Assembly: GCA_010093605.1 (NCBI GenBank)
Contig: MU004189.1
Coordinates: 751,834-815,833, forward strand
Origin: Lophium mytilinum
Lineage: Eukaryota; Ascomycota; Dothideomycetes; Mytilinidiales; Mytilinidiaceae
Reading direction: 5' to 3'
DNA length: 64,000 nucleotides
Both the position numbers and the translations under genes were made by a program. Each line of letters starts with the position of its first letter. The stretch's first letter is position 1. Below, piece by piece: positions 1 to 10,120 of this stretch. The notes below the pieces were generated by a model that had not been told where the DNA came from, made no database searches, and saw only the letters and a program-made list of their open reading frames with translations.

Positions 1-244
1 TGTACTGAGTTGAGATATGAAAATGTTTGTGTTATGGATTATATACTTTATGATCAATGCAACCAATGAAAAGGTTATTACCAAGCAGATCGTAGAGCGG
101 GGTATCATGTGTGTCAGTCGTCGTATTAGGAGCCATGGATCCAGTCGCAAGGTGAGTCCCCATCAACGCCCAATCAAACCTTCCCATCCCATACAAACCC
201 CGAATCCGCAACATGCGCCTTAAACCGACAATAGCGAATCGAGT

Positions 245-985
245 TCAAACATCTTCATCAAGGAACTTCCTATTCCTCCTCCTCCTCTTCGCCAACTGCG
301 GGCTCCAGATCCCTGCAAACAGATCCTCACACTCATCCTCGTCCTGACTATCAAACTGAAGCTCCTCCTCTTTCCCCTCTTCTTTCCCCCCGGTTCGGAA
401 TCCAGCGCTCTCGCCTATCACCTCCAGCTCCTCTTCTTCCCGCTCCCAGTCCACAGCCCGGCATACCCTCTTCGTCTCCAGAATATACTTTCCCACTTTA
501 TAACGCTGGCTTTCCTCGTCTGCCGCGACGTACTTCCAGCCCAGCACAGTCCCGCAAAGGGCACAACTTATATCGGAGACGGTATGGGCGCCGGTGACGA
601 GCTGTCGCGGAACTGCCTTGTGGATGTGCGTGTTCGGTAATTCTCCCGGCTTACTGCGCAGACTGGTAGCTATAGGAGGGCTCGGCGGCGCTACGAGGTA
701 TGCACGACCATGGCGGCCAGTGAAGCCTTTGCTAATGATGGAGGCCGTGGGACATATATCTGTGAGACAGCGTGCGCAGCGAAGGTGGGAAGAGGAGCCG
801 GTCAGATAGGCGGGTTGCGGCGGTAAGGTGGATATGGTACTGGTAGGGGAGCTGGAGAGAGAGGGCGGTGAGGCGGAGGTTGAGGTTGAGGAACGCCGGC
901 GGAATGGGAGGGAGGGGAAAAGGTAGAGGGGGAAGATGGCGGGGGGTGATGGAAAAGAGGGGAGGGTGGGGGATGAGAAGGGCAT
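245..985 (-). CDS. Yippee-like zinc-binding protein
   Basis: Single-exon protein of 246 residues. Two CxxC pairs (C70/C73 and C141/C144) frame a region matching the yippee/Mis18/cereblon zinc fold. The second pair sits in the family's typical CxLCGxxLGWKY context and is followed by a YKVGKYILE-type strand. The first 60 residues are Ser/Pro-rich and probably disordered, and the C-terminus is acidic and then basic (RRRRNRK). Yippee proteins (yeast Moh1 is one) are small conserved eukaryotic proteins, some linked to ubiquitin-ligase or stress functions; the exact role here is unknown. Usual length is 110-150 residues, so both tails are extensions, and the insert of about 65 residues between the Cys pairs is somewhat long. 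The start is the first ATG of the frame; a later start cannot be excluded because the N-terminus is low complexity. Confidence 0.82.
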   Translation of the reverse strand: MPFSSPTLPSFPSPPAIFPLYLFPSLPFRRRSSTSTSASPPSLSSSPTSTISTLPPQPAYLTGSSSHLRCARCLTDICPTASIISKGFTGRHGRAYLVAPPSPPIATSLRSKPGELPNTHIHKAVPRQLVTGAHTVSDISCALCGTVLGWKYVAADEESQRYKVGKYILETKRVCRAVDWEREEEELEVIGESAGFRTGGKEEGKEEELQFDSQDEDECEDLFAGIWSPQLAKRRRRNRKFLDEDV

Positions 986-2938
986 GTCGTGGCTCAGGTG
1001 TCGTGGTGTTGTTTCGCGTTTGGTGGTTATGAGGGTAGTAATAGACCAAGGTCACTGAGGTGGGGTCAGTGGGTGCTTTCATTCGGGCATCCGGATTAAC
1101 AACCTTAAGAAGAGGAGGTTTCGGTGATTGCTGTTGGACGAGCGCCGGCACCGCGTCCTGAGGCACCGCCCCAAGACGCTTGCAAATAGCCTCTTACGGC
1201 AGAAGTCGTGACGTGGTGTGTCGATGTCGTTGGGTCTCAAAAGCTACCCGACAGCTCACAGGTTGGCGATAAGATAAGACGCAAATAGAAGCGCGCGAAG
1301 CGCCACAACGGCGATGCAGCAAGGCGCGTCGAGGGGCGAGTGCGAGGCTGAACAAGCAGAAAAAGCACCGAGAGTCTCGCAGCCGTTTGGTTGCGAGAGG
1401 CGTCTTCGTTTCTTGTTCAATGCACGATGGTTTCACAGAGCGAGAGGTTGAGGCGGGGCTGGCGTTTCGACTCAGACTGGATGGATCACGGGAATGCGGG
1501 TCGAGCTGGGTCATGCGGTCGACTGACGACTAAAGGATGCTGGCATGCATCACGGGGTCGTTGCTGGCACGTTGGACCGAGTGTGTGCTGATCCGCCGTC
1601 TTACTTCGAACGTCCAGCCTCATCATGGTCCGCGCTCTCCTCTGTCGTCCGTCGTCTGAGCAGACGAAAGACGGCAGACCTCCCCCCTTACCCCTTGACT
1701 ACATGCCTTTCTCCATGTCGGACGAATTTCGTGGACCTCGCCCGTCTCTTTGTAAAGAACGGTACTCTACTGCTAACCCTCAGCATCTCCCCGACGCCGC
1801 TCGGTAGCCGGCATCTCTGCTGTGGAGGTGTGGACGACGCGTTGCCGTAACAAGTAGAGCCACAACTGTGTGAAATTAACAGCAGACGACCGAGGCTGGC
1901 TGGAAGAAAGATCTGAAGTTTCAGCCGTCATCCGATGCACTCCACTGGAGGATGAAGCCACAAGCCCGCTCTCTCCCGGATGCTGGATTGGGGGTTAGCT
2001 GAGCGTCGCCGGGCACCTGAGAACCACGGTTCGTAGTATTTCCTGGGGTCTAGACGGCTGCTGCAGTGAGTTGGTTGCTGCTCCAGTCCGTGTTGCCAGG
2101 AGGCCCTGTCTGTCGCCTGCATGCCGGTCAATACTTTGTGCACCACTCCCCTCAGCGCCGCAACAACAGGTGTGCTGAGTAGTGGAGTTGTTTGGATAGC
2201 AACGATCCCATCGCCAGAGATCTCCACTGGCTCCACAACGCCGCACGCCCTCTCGGGTTATTCTTGAGCCTGCAAAAGCAGCAAGGCGAGATCCACCCTC
2301 ACGCGCGCGTTGAGTCTATGCGATCTCCCGGCTCGGGCCAGGCGATCGGACACAAAAGATCCATGGCCCAACTTCAGCCACCAATACGCTACCACGCGAC
2401 TCCCCGTGCACCTCAGGGGTAACGCCGCACCACTGCACTCTGTTCCCCCGCGCCTCTCTACAAACAGCATTCACCTTCTGGTCGCCCTCGTCACGTGGCG
2501 CCTTCTTTCGGCGTCAAAAGGGCCCTCGCGTCGCCCCATGCCTCGCATCCTCCTCCTAGAAAGGGACCCCCTGTCGTCTAGCTGACCATTCTGATAGGTC
2601 ACTTCATATACAGCCGCACGCTTTCTGCTCCATTTGGCTATATCTCCACCATCGAGAGGGCTTCCAGGTCACATCGGCGCTACGCTCTGAGCCTTGTTTC
2701 CTTTTGTTTCTCCTCAGCGAGCCCAGAGCGCCCGAAACCCGAGCTCAAGCCCCGGTCTGTCTGTTGCACACAGAGCTACTTCTTCCAAAGTAGTCCCGAA
2801 GAAAACATGGCTTGCGGGAGGACTATATATGTCTTGTCCCCAGCCGCAAAACGTAGATCATTGTCAATCATTACTTCTCTGTCTCTGCCTTGTTTCCTTG
2901 CATACACATAAGTCGTTTCGACTCCACACTCGTTAAGA
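986..2938. other. Intergenic region, no supported gene
   Basis: About 1.95 kb between the divergent yippee-like and WSC genes. Short open frames occur on both strands, but none has a recognisable domain, consistent splice sites or protein-like composition. The right end is the WSC promoter and 5' leader: a TATA-like box at 2824-2830 followed by a CT-rich stretch near 2870-2900, a common feature upstream of highly expressed fungal genes. Confidence 0.6.
2824..2830 (+). promoter_or_regulatory. TATA-like box of the WSC gene
   Basis: TATATAT lies 109 bp upstream of the WSC-gene ATG and is followed by a pyrimidine-rich leader. Position and composition fit a fungal core promoter. Assigned by eye only. 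Confidence 0.45.
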
Positions 2939-4474
2939 ATGTCTATCAAGACTCTTTCTAGCGCGTTTGCTCTTGCGGCGTTGCTCTCTTCGGCCACGGC
3001 CCACACGACCCTTCAGCGTCGTACCCAGACTCCTCTCCCACCATGCTCTTACCCTTTTACCGACTTTGTGTCCTCCGGCTGCTATGTCGACTCTGTCAGC
3101 AGCCGCACTCTTCCCTTCATGGCTCCTATTGAGTTCAACAACGCTACCATCGAGATCTGCACGGCTGCTTGCAAAGTATGTTGTGCCTCTAACTGTGGCC
3201 TGATCTGTGCTGAATTTCTTCGCAGGGCAACGGTTACCGTTATGCTGGTCTGGAATACTATGGCCAGTGCTTCTGTGGTTCCAGTGTCATCGGCACTGCT
3301 GCTCCGGAGACTGACTGCAACCTCCCTTGCAACGGCGACTCTGGCGAGATCTGTGGTGGCCAGGACAGGCTCTCCATCTACCAGGACCCCACTTTCCCTG
3401 AGGCCGACAACATTGCCGTGTCCTCCGACTACATGTCCCTGGTAAGAGCCTTCCGCTTCATACTCATCTCCCCTTCTGCATGCTGACTACTCCCAGGGCT
3501 GCTACACTGAGGCCTCCGCTGGTCGTGCCCTAGCCTACTCCCAGATCAACGAGGGCGCCAACCTCGATGGCACGAAGATGACCACCCAGCTCTGCCTTAA
3601 CGCCTGTGGGGCTAGGGGCTTCCCCTTTGCCGGTACAGAGTTCGGTGGCGAGTGCTACTGCGGTGTTGTGCTTGGGAACGGAACTGTTCCTGCCCCTACC
3701 TCTGACTGCGACAAGACCTGCAACGGGGACTCCACTCAGACCTGTGGTGGTGCCCAGCGCCTGAGCCTATACGTGGCTACCGACTTGGAGTCCACGGAGC
3801 CTTGCGAAGCCCCAGCTGTCTCATCTTCCAGCGCCGCTGCCTCTAGCACCGTCTCCTCTAGCACTTCCTGCTCCAGCACCGTCTCCTCTACCACCGTCTC
3901 TTCCACCTCCTCGGTGTTCAGCTCTTCGACCCTGTCCACCCAGACTACGTCGTGCCCCATACCGACCAACACCTATGTTCCTCCTTCGGCACCCACCACC
4001 AAGACCACCACCACCGGCGCCACCGCTGCCCCGTCCGCTTCCTGCCTGTGCGCCACGCCCACCGCCTGGGCCGGCAAGAAGGCCGTCGGCAACTACCAGC
4101 TCCCCTGCGTCGGCTGCAACGACAACAAAACGCAGCGCCAGAGCTACCCATGGAAGCTGTTCAACAACCAGAATTTCGGCCGCTGCCCCAGCTACGGCAA
4201 GGGCAAGCAGGTCAACGCGTGCCAGGACGCCTGCACGACGCAGTACAACTGGTGCCTGAGCTACGCCAACTCGTGCAAGAACAGCCGCAGCGCGCCCGAG
4301 AGCTTCACCTCTGCGAACGGCAAGTGTCGCCAGCAGTATGCTGACTGCTATAAGGCGAACAACAATGTCAAGGATGATGGACGCTGCACGGTTACCAGCT
4401 CGCCGAAGCCGGTGCCGCAGCAGAGTGACCAGTGGTTCAACTGGTGCTCTAGCTGGTTGAAGCAGTGGTTCTAG
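2939..4474 (+). CDS. Secreted protein with two WSC domains and a Cys-rich C-terminus
   Basis: Three exons, 2939-3175, 3226-3441 and 3497-4474 (phase-0 introns of 50 and 55 bp), give 476 residues. The N-terminus is a signal peptide (hydrophobic stretch ending near ATA at about residue 20), followed by an RR pair that could be a Kex2 site. Two WSC carbohydrate-binding domains follow, at about residues 40-140 and 150-248. Each carries the YxGxE-CxCG and CNG(D)xxxxCGG signatures. A Ser/Thr-rich, probably O-glycosylated stretch spans about 259-320. The last 145 residues hold about twelve cysteines and many aromatic residues and belong to no family I recognise. There is no transmembrane segment or GPI signal, so it is probably secreted or wall-associated rather than a Wsc-type stress sensor. 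Many fungal WSC proteins bind glucans or act in wall biology; the role here is inferred. Confidence 0.85.
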
Positions 4475-5945
4475 ATGCCTCGCTAGCGTCGATGCGTTGG
4501 GTCTGGAAATGATCGCAGTGTGTGATGTTGTGAGTGGTTGGTTTGGTGGGGGATGGTGTTGGGGATGGAGGGGAAATGGAAGTGATGCATGGGCGGTATA
4601 ATCGATTGAAAATGTCTAATACTTAATCTTTGATTCTCTTGCTGTATGGGAGGGAATAATTGTATGAATGTATGGGCCTTAGGAAAAATAAAACTAATAA
4701 TTAAACATTCCATGGCCGCTTTCTTGGTGTTTGTGTGTGATTGACTAGCTCCTAACGTGTTCGCACTGTTATGCGTTCTTTTCGCACGCGGTGTAGCATA
4801 AAACATGACGTAAACTCTCAATTCTTCACTTTCTCACCACAGAACCTTGCAATCATCCCAAATCTCTACCAGCAAACACCTCCGTACACCGCGATTTCAT
4901 CCTCCTAACCAACATCAACGCAGCCTACCCAGTCCTGTAAAGCCTCAGCACTTATGCGCGACCCTGCCATCACTACACCTATATCTCAAAACCACCAGAC
5001 GTTGAGGTAAAGTTTGTGGGGCTTGCTATCGCCATTCTGACGCCGGAAGTCGTGATTGCGATCTTCACCCCAGAACTACCCGTCGCTACTAAACCTCCGA
5101 GCGATCCCTGCGAGCTTGAACGTTGGTGCTTTCTTCCTCCGTACACACTTCTCAATGTTTCGAATCACAGCCGTGGATTTGGCAAGGGGTTGAAGCCGTA
5201 AGTACTTTTGGGCGCATTCTGTTTTGATGTAAATCTGTGACTTCGAATTGCACCTATAGTGTAGATTAAATACTACGTGGAACAAAAATTTCTTTCCAAC
5301 ACAGCCAAACAGAAAACAACAGAACCAAGTCCACAACGGATATCTGTACCATGCTCGCGGAGGTAAAAATCCCACAACTCTTGAAACGGCATATGCGCCC
5401 CTGTGCTGGAGGCCATAAGTCTAAATTTTGCCGTCCACGACCGTGGCTCTCGAGTCAACTGGTGAGACATCGAATAATCCCATGCAGCACGCCTCTATTT
5501 TGGCGTTCGGAACTTGTGTGTCCGTGCGTTGTGGTCTACTGCAGGGGCTCTGTGTGCGGCTGGGGACGAGGTCGGGATATCCATGCTTTGGCGATGGAGT
5601 GGTGGTTGCACGGATACGGAGATGGGATAACTGGCGTTCGAGGAGCCGAGTTGAAGGGGGTACGCTTCAGTAGTTTGGTTGTGTGGAAGAGAGAGTCTGA
5701 AAGTTCTTGAGGTCTTTGGTGAACGGCTCACGTGTGCCTTAGAGACCCGAGCGTGGAAAGTTTACACTCGAATTATGAAGGGTGCTGTGTGCAGCTGTGA
5801 AGCCACGCGGAGTATTGAAGCATGAAGGGTCCAAGTGTATAGACTATCGATACCAGGTGCTTTATGTTAGTCGTAAAGCATACAATTCATACTACAAGCA
5901 CAGCTCTACCCCATATACAAACGCCTCGAATGCATTCCCAAACGC
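4475..5945. other. Intergenic region, no supported gene
   Basis: About 1.47 kb between the 3' ends of the WSC gene and REV1, which converge. It should hold both 3' UTRs; an AT-rich stretch with AATAAA-like motifs near 4685-4700 could serve polyadenylation of the WSC gene. Several short open frames lack domains or splice support. Confidence 0.55.
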
Positions 5946-8900
5946 TCAGAAGTCCACCCTCCCCAAGCCCCTATTTTTCACAGCTCCCTGCACTTCATCC
6001 TTGACCTTCTCAACCGCCTTTTCCCACTTCACCCGATCCATCTTCTCACCCGAATCAACTCCCTCTTCAACCACCCAAACCAACCACTTCACCACCGCCA
6101 CAGCCTTTGCTAGGTCCCCCTCCTCTTCGACCACCTTCACCAGATACGTTCCCAGCGCCTCCAAATCCTCCTTATACGGCCCATCTTCCCGAAACTCCTC
6201 ACACCACGCCGTAATAGCCTCCCTCAGCTCGTCCATCTGCCATAGCTTCTGCGTCGTAAACGTCGGGCGTTTCGGTCGCTGAATCTGCAGCAGGCGTGGC
6301 TGATGCGGCGCGGGAGCTGGAGCATTGGCCTTACGGGCATTGCTTGCGACGATTGCGAGGTTCGAGCGGACCTTGAGACGCTTCCGACGGTGCTCTTCCA
6401 GCACCTCGCGGCGGAGGTCTTCTGGGAGGGCAGCGAGGAAGTCGGGGTCCAGGTCTTCATCTTCGGGTGGCTTGCTGTTGCCAGGTTCCGCGCTTCCTGA
6501 GCGGGAGCGAGGGATTTTGGTGGTAATGAAGTTGGACTGCGTTAAAGTAGATCCGCCAGAGGTCGTGGTCGCTGTCGCGGACTTGGGAGGCCTGCCACGT
6601 TTGCGAGGGAAAACAGGCGCGGACTTCTTGAAGACTGGGGGTAAGATCCGGTTCTTGCGGGGTGATTGAGGGAGAACGGGTTGATCACCAGTGCGTCTAG
6701 AGGGCGAGCTTGGGGTTTCCTGATATTGTGCAAGGACTTCTGCCTTGACGTCGTCAGGGAGTGCAGCTAAGATCTCGGGATCGAGCTGAGACTCGGTGGG
6801 TAATGCCGTTAAAGAAAATGGTGCCTTTTTTTGCCTGGCGCGATTGAGAGGAGATGGCGAGGTAGGACGAGTATGTCTTGCTAACTTGGCTCGGATGGTC
6901 CCCGGAAGTTCGGCGAGAACTTGAGGATCAACCTGAGAGGGAAGTATGAACTGTGTACCTAGCGTGTTCAGAGGCCTTCTGCTTGGGCTGTCCTTGTTCA
7001 AGCTTTCAGCGCCAAAAGCGACTTGATCTGGTTGGGCTCTTGGTTTCTTTGGCGTTTGAACATCGTCCTGGATAGGATCATCCGCTTTGGCGACACGGAC
7101 TTTTGGTTCACTGACCCTGAATTGGAGACGTCTCTGGCTGCCATCCGCTTGCCCATCCGCAGCCATTTTTATCGGTTCTAGTTTGGTCACTTGAACTCCA
7201 ATTCCCCGTAGCTCCCCAGGGGAAAAGCCGAAGCCTTTCATGATAGACAATGCTTCCTTGGTCAAGACCTCTGCGGCATTCGTAGCAACCCCAAGCACCA
7301 AGCTCTTATTGTGAGTATCGCATTTTCCATGCCCAAGATGCTTGGGTGGATCTAGAGGTGCGTCTGGAGAGCGTCTCATAATCTTCATCGTGAACTGGCG
7401 GCCTTTAACTCGTTCCTTCAGTAAACGCTTACTCAACTCTGTACACAAGCTTCCAACAAACTCTTCAGCTTGGTCCTGGTTTTCGAACCGTACGCCCCAG
7501 TTGACTTCCGCTGAAACCGACTTTCGGATAACTTGTTCACCAACCTCAGCTCGATCGATACCTCTTGAATATTCCCAGAGCTTGTCGCCTGTCTTTGGGC
7601 CCAGTGTTTGGACCATTCTCTCTTTTGTGACTTCCCGGATATCTTTCACTAACTTTATCCCTATTTCTTCTAGTTTTCCCCCAGTACTCCATGCTACACC
7701 TGGAAGATCTTGCACTTGTAGATCACCGATAAAATCGAGGATGTCTTCCGGCTTGATCTGGTGCTGGCCGGCCGGTTTCGCTTTCCGAAGAGCAAGCTTT
7801 GCTAGAAGGATGTTGCCTCCAATGCCCACCGAAACATTGCAGCCAGTCCTTCTCTTGATCTGATCTCGCAATGCCTGGGCTACTCCGTCCGCCTTAGCTT
7901 GTTCTCTGTATATGCTCCCTTCGCTAACTTTCTTGCCATCAGATCCACCTTCCGCAGCACAGAGTGTCGATATATCGATAAGTGCTTCATCAACACTTAC
8001 ACTTTGAACTATGCCATCAATAGCAAGAATACAGTCGTAGAAACCTCTGCTGGCTTCCTCATAGGCTGGAAAGTCGTAGGGCAGAATTTTTAAATCGGGG
8101 CATAGTTCTTGTGCTCGCTTCATCCACATCCCATTCTTCACACCAAATTTTCTAGCAGGATAATTGCAACTGGCAATCTCAGATCCACTACCGTTTCCGT
8201 GAGCAACTACAGCAGGCTTGTCTTTATATTGAGGGTACTTTTTGAGGGACACGGCGGCAAAGAAGCTGTCGAAGTCAACATGGAGGATATATCGCCTGGC
8301 ACCTGGGGGCCGCTTCTGTTTAGTCTTCTGAGATGAAGACTTCTCTGCTGCCAGTGCTTGAAGCTGAGACTTCAAGTCTGCCTTCCAGGTCGAAAGATGA
8401 TGTAACCGTGATTCGCGGTAGTATTGATCTAGGAAGTTGGGGTCCACGACAGTAGACTTTCGGATCTTCGGATCAGCGAGCAAAATCGCATTATGTTCTT
8501 CTGCCGTCAATTTCGTCTTCTTAGATGGAAAGGCAACGTCGTCGTCACTGGACCTCTTGTTGTTCTGTGCGGGACGAACAACCGGGCTCCGAGAGACGGC
8601 TACTGGAGGATCTGGGCTCGAATTCGAAAGAGCTGAATCGAGGTGTCGAAAGGGTGAACTAGTCTTCGGCGGAGTCACAAGTTCCGGATCCTTGGTGAGA
8701 CCGTCCTCTTGATTAAGAGGTGCTGCGGGCCCATCGTGATCTATACCGAACTCAGGTTGATGTGAGGGAGGGAGATCGACAATGTCATCTTCGTCCGGCG
8801 TCGGTGGTCGGGTTTTCAGGAATGGCGAGCGCACTGAACTACTTGGTGTACTTTCTGCCCCTTTGAGCTGACTTGTATACCAACTAGTATCCGTCTGTTC

Positions 8901-9485
8901 CCGATATCCTTTGGATAGTGTGTTTGCCTGGCTGACGACTTTCCCGTTGTCAAACCCTAGTATCTTCTGGCCGGCACCTTCATCCAAGACCCTGAAACTA
9001 TCCCAAGGCAGAAGCTTTCCAGCCTTCACACTCTCAACGACCCATGCAGGCTTGACTATTCGATATCTCTTGAACTCTATTGCTTTCTTCGGAGTAAGAC
9101 TGCTAGCGATGATGTGCGTGACCGTCGTTTTGCCGTCGAGGTATTGCATAAATCCTCCTCCATGTGACACGATGAGTTTGTGAAGATCGTTCAGAGATGG
9201 TTGTGTATAGCCGTTGACTTGCGCGACGATTCCTCGAAAGATGGCGGGCTTGTCTCCCGACTGCAAGCGCAAATCGGCATCGAGGTTCTGCAGCTTAATC
9301 TTCTTTCGCCGAAAGTAGTCTGTGAACCCTCCAAACTTGGAGCTCTCATACTCGTCACCGTCCTCATCATCGAAAGTGTCTATAAAAATTGTTAGCTTGG
9401 AGACTTCCAGACGAAACGATTCATCCATACGGTTCTCGATGCGCTTTCGCACCGCATTCGAGTTGCTTTCCAGCCTGGAGCCCAT
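5946..9485 (-). CDS. REV1: DNA repair protein REV1 (Y-family polymerase)
   Basis: Scaffold and deoxycytidyl transferase of translesion DNA synthesis in the nucleus. Reading on the minus strand, exon 1 is 9485-9431 and exon 2 is 9379-5946, giving 1162 residues. The 51-bp intron (9430-9380) has a GTATGG donor, a GCTAAC branch and a TAG end; it is a multiple of three and contains no stop, so an unspliced frame reads through as 1179 residues. Domains: an N-terminal BRCT (about 62-150); the Y-family catalytic core with the metal-binding D387-F-D389 motif and SVDEA (D482, E483); a little-finger domain; then three ubiquitin-binding-like helices, each with a central LP dipeptide; and a C-terminal helical domain (last ~100 residues) like the one that binds other translesion polymerases. 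All catalytic acidic residues are present. It is transcribed divergently from the FKBP gene. Confidence 0.95.
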   Translation of the reverse strand: MGSRLESNSNAVRKRIENRMDESFRLEVSKLTIFIDTFDDEDGDEYESSKFGGFTDYFRRKKIKLQNLDADLRLQSGDKPAIFRGIVAQVNGYTQPSLNDLHKLIVSHGGGFMQYLDGKTTVTHIIASSLTPKKAIEFKRYRIVKPAWVVESVKAGKLLPWDSFRVLDEGAGQKILGFDNGKVVSQANTLSKGYREQTDTSWYTSQLKGAESTPSSSVRSPFLKTRPPTPDEDDIVDLPPSHQPEFGIDHDGPAAPLNQEDGLTKDPELVTPPKTSSPFRHLDSALSNSSPDPPVAVSRSPVVRPAQNNKRSSDDDVAFPSKKTKLTAEEHNAILLADPKIRKSTVVDPNFLDQYYRESRLHHLSTWKADLKSQLQALAAEKSSSQKTKQKRPPGARRYILHVDFDSFFAAVSLKKYPQYKDKPAVVAHGNGSGSEIASCNYPARKFGVKNGMWMKRAQELCPDLKILPYDFPAYEEASRGFYDCILAIDGIVQSVSVDEALIDISTLCAAEGGSDGKKVSEGSIYREQAKADGVAQALRDQIKRRTGCNVSVGIGGNILLAKLALRKAKPAGQHQIKPEDILDFIGDLQVQDLPGVAWSTGGKLEEIGIKLVKDIREVTKERMVQTLGPKTGDKLWEYSRGIDRAEVGEQVIRKSVSAEVNWGVRFENQDQAEEFVGSLCTELSKRLLKERVKGRQFTMKIMRRSPDAPLDPPKHLGHGKCDTHNKSLVLGVATNAAEVLTKEALSIMKGFGFSPGELRGIGVQVTKLEPIKMAADGQADGSQRRLQFRVSEPKVRVAKADDPIQDDVQTPKKPRAQPDQVAFGAESLNKDSPSRRPLNTLGTQFILPSQVDPQVLAELPGTIRAKLARHTRPTSPSPLNRARQKKAPFSLTALPTESQLDPEILAALPDDVKAEVLAQYQETPSSPSRRTGDQPVLPQSPRKNRILPPVFKKSAPVFPRKRGRPPKSATATTTSGGSTLTQSNFITTKIPRSRSGSAEPGNSKPPEDEDLDPDFLAALPEDLRREVLEEHRRKRLKVRSNLAIVASNARKANAPAPAPHQPRLLQIQRPKRPTFTTQKLWQMDELREAITAWCEEFREDGPYKEDLEALGTYLVKVVEEEGDLAKAVAVVKWLVWVVEEGVDSGEKMDRVKWEKAVEKVKDEVQGAVKNRGLGRVDF

Positions 9486-10120
9486 CTTGCGCGCAGGTGT
9501 TACGCGAGTGCCCTTGTAGCAAGTCCGCCGCCTTGGACAGGCTCATTGTCGTGGTGCGGGCCCAAAATCACGTCGACATCAAATCTCGAGTGAATGCGAC
9601 ACGATGCGCGCGTCAAGGTGGAGTTTGGCCCTCGTTCGCAAGGCGGGAAAAGTGGCACCGCCCCGCCAAGCTCTCAAGGTTGCTCACCAGCTCGAATAAA
9701 TTAACTTCAGTCTTCATTCTGGACAACGCCATTAGAAATGGCTTGACCATTCCACACTAATCAAGCTTTCATATCATTGGAACTCCGGAAAAGGTGTTAG
9801 AGCACTACAAGTAATGGTATTAATGCTTGCAAAGAAGACGATTAATTGAGTGCCACCTTTTGCATGCCCTGCCCGCGAAGTGGAGCATTCTGCCGGCGGT
9901 GAACCGCTTAGCGGCTGGGCGCCAAGATTTACAGCTTTTTCTACCTCTTCCTCCTCTCTCTCTGCGCGCTTCTCTTCTTCCCGCTCTCTACTTTCAAATC
10001 ACTGAGACGCCCATTATACTCAGTACACCCACTCCTTTGTACAGCGCACGTCTTGTACAAAGTCCTCCTCTTTCTACCACTCCTGCAAGCATCGACTAAG
10101 AGCTATCCAATCGAGCAAAA
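9486..10120. promoter_or_regulatory. Shared upstream region of REV1 and the FKBP gene
   Basis: A 635-bp gap between divergent start codons, so it must hold both promoters. The FKBP side (about 9940-10090) is strongly CT-rich, as is common before highly expressed fungal genes. No gene is supported inside it, and I could not assign specific factor sites. Confidence 0.55.
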
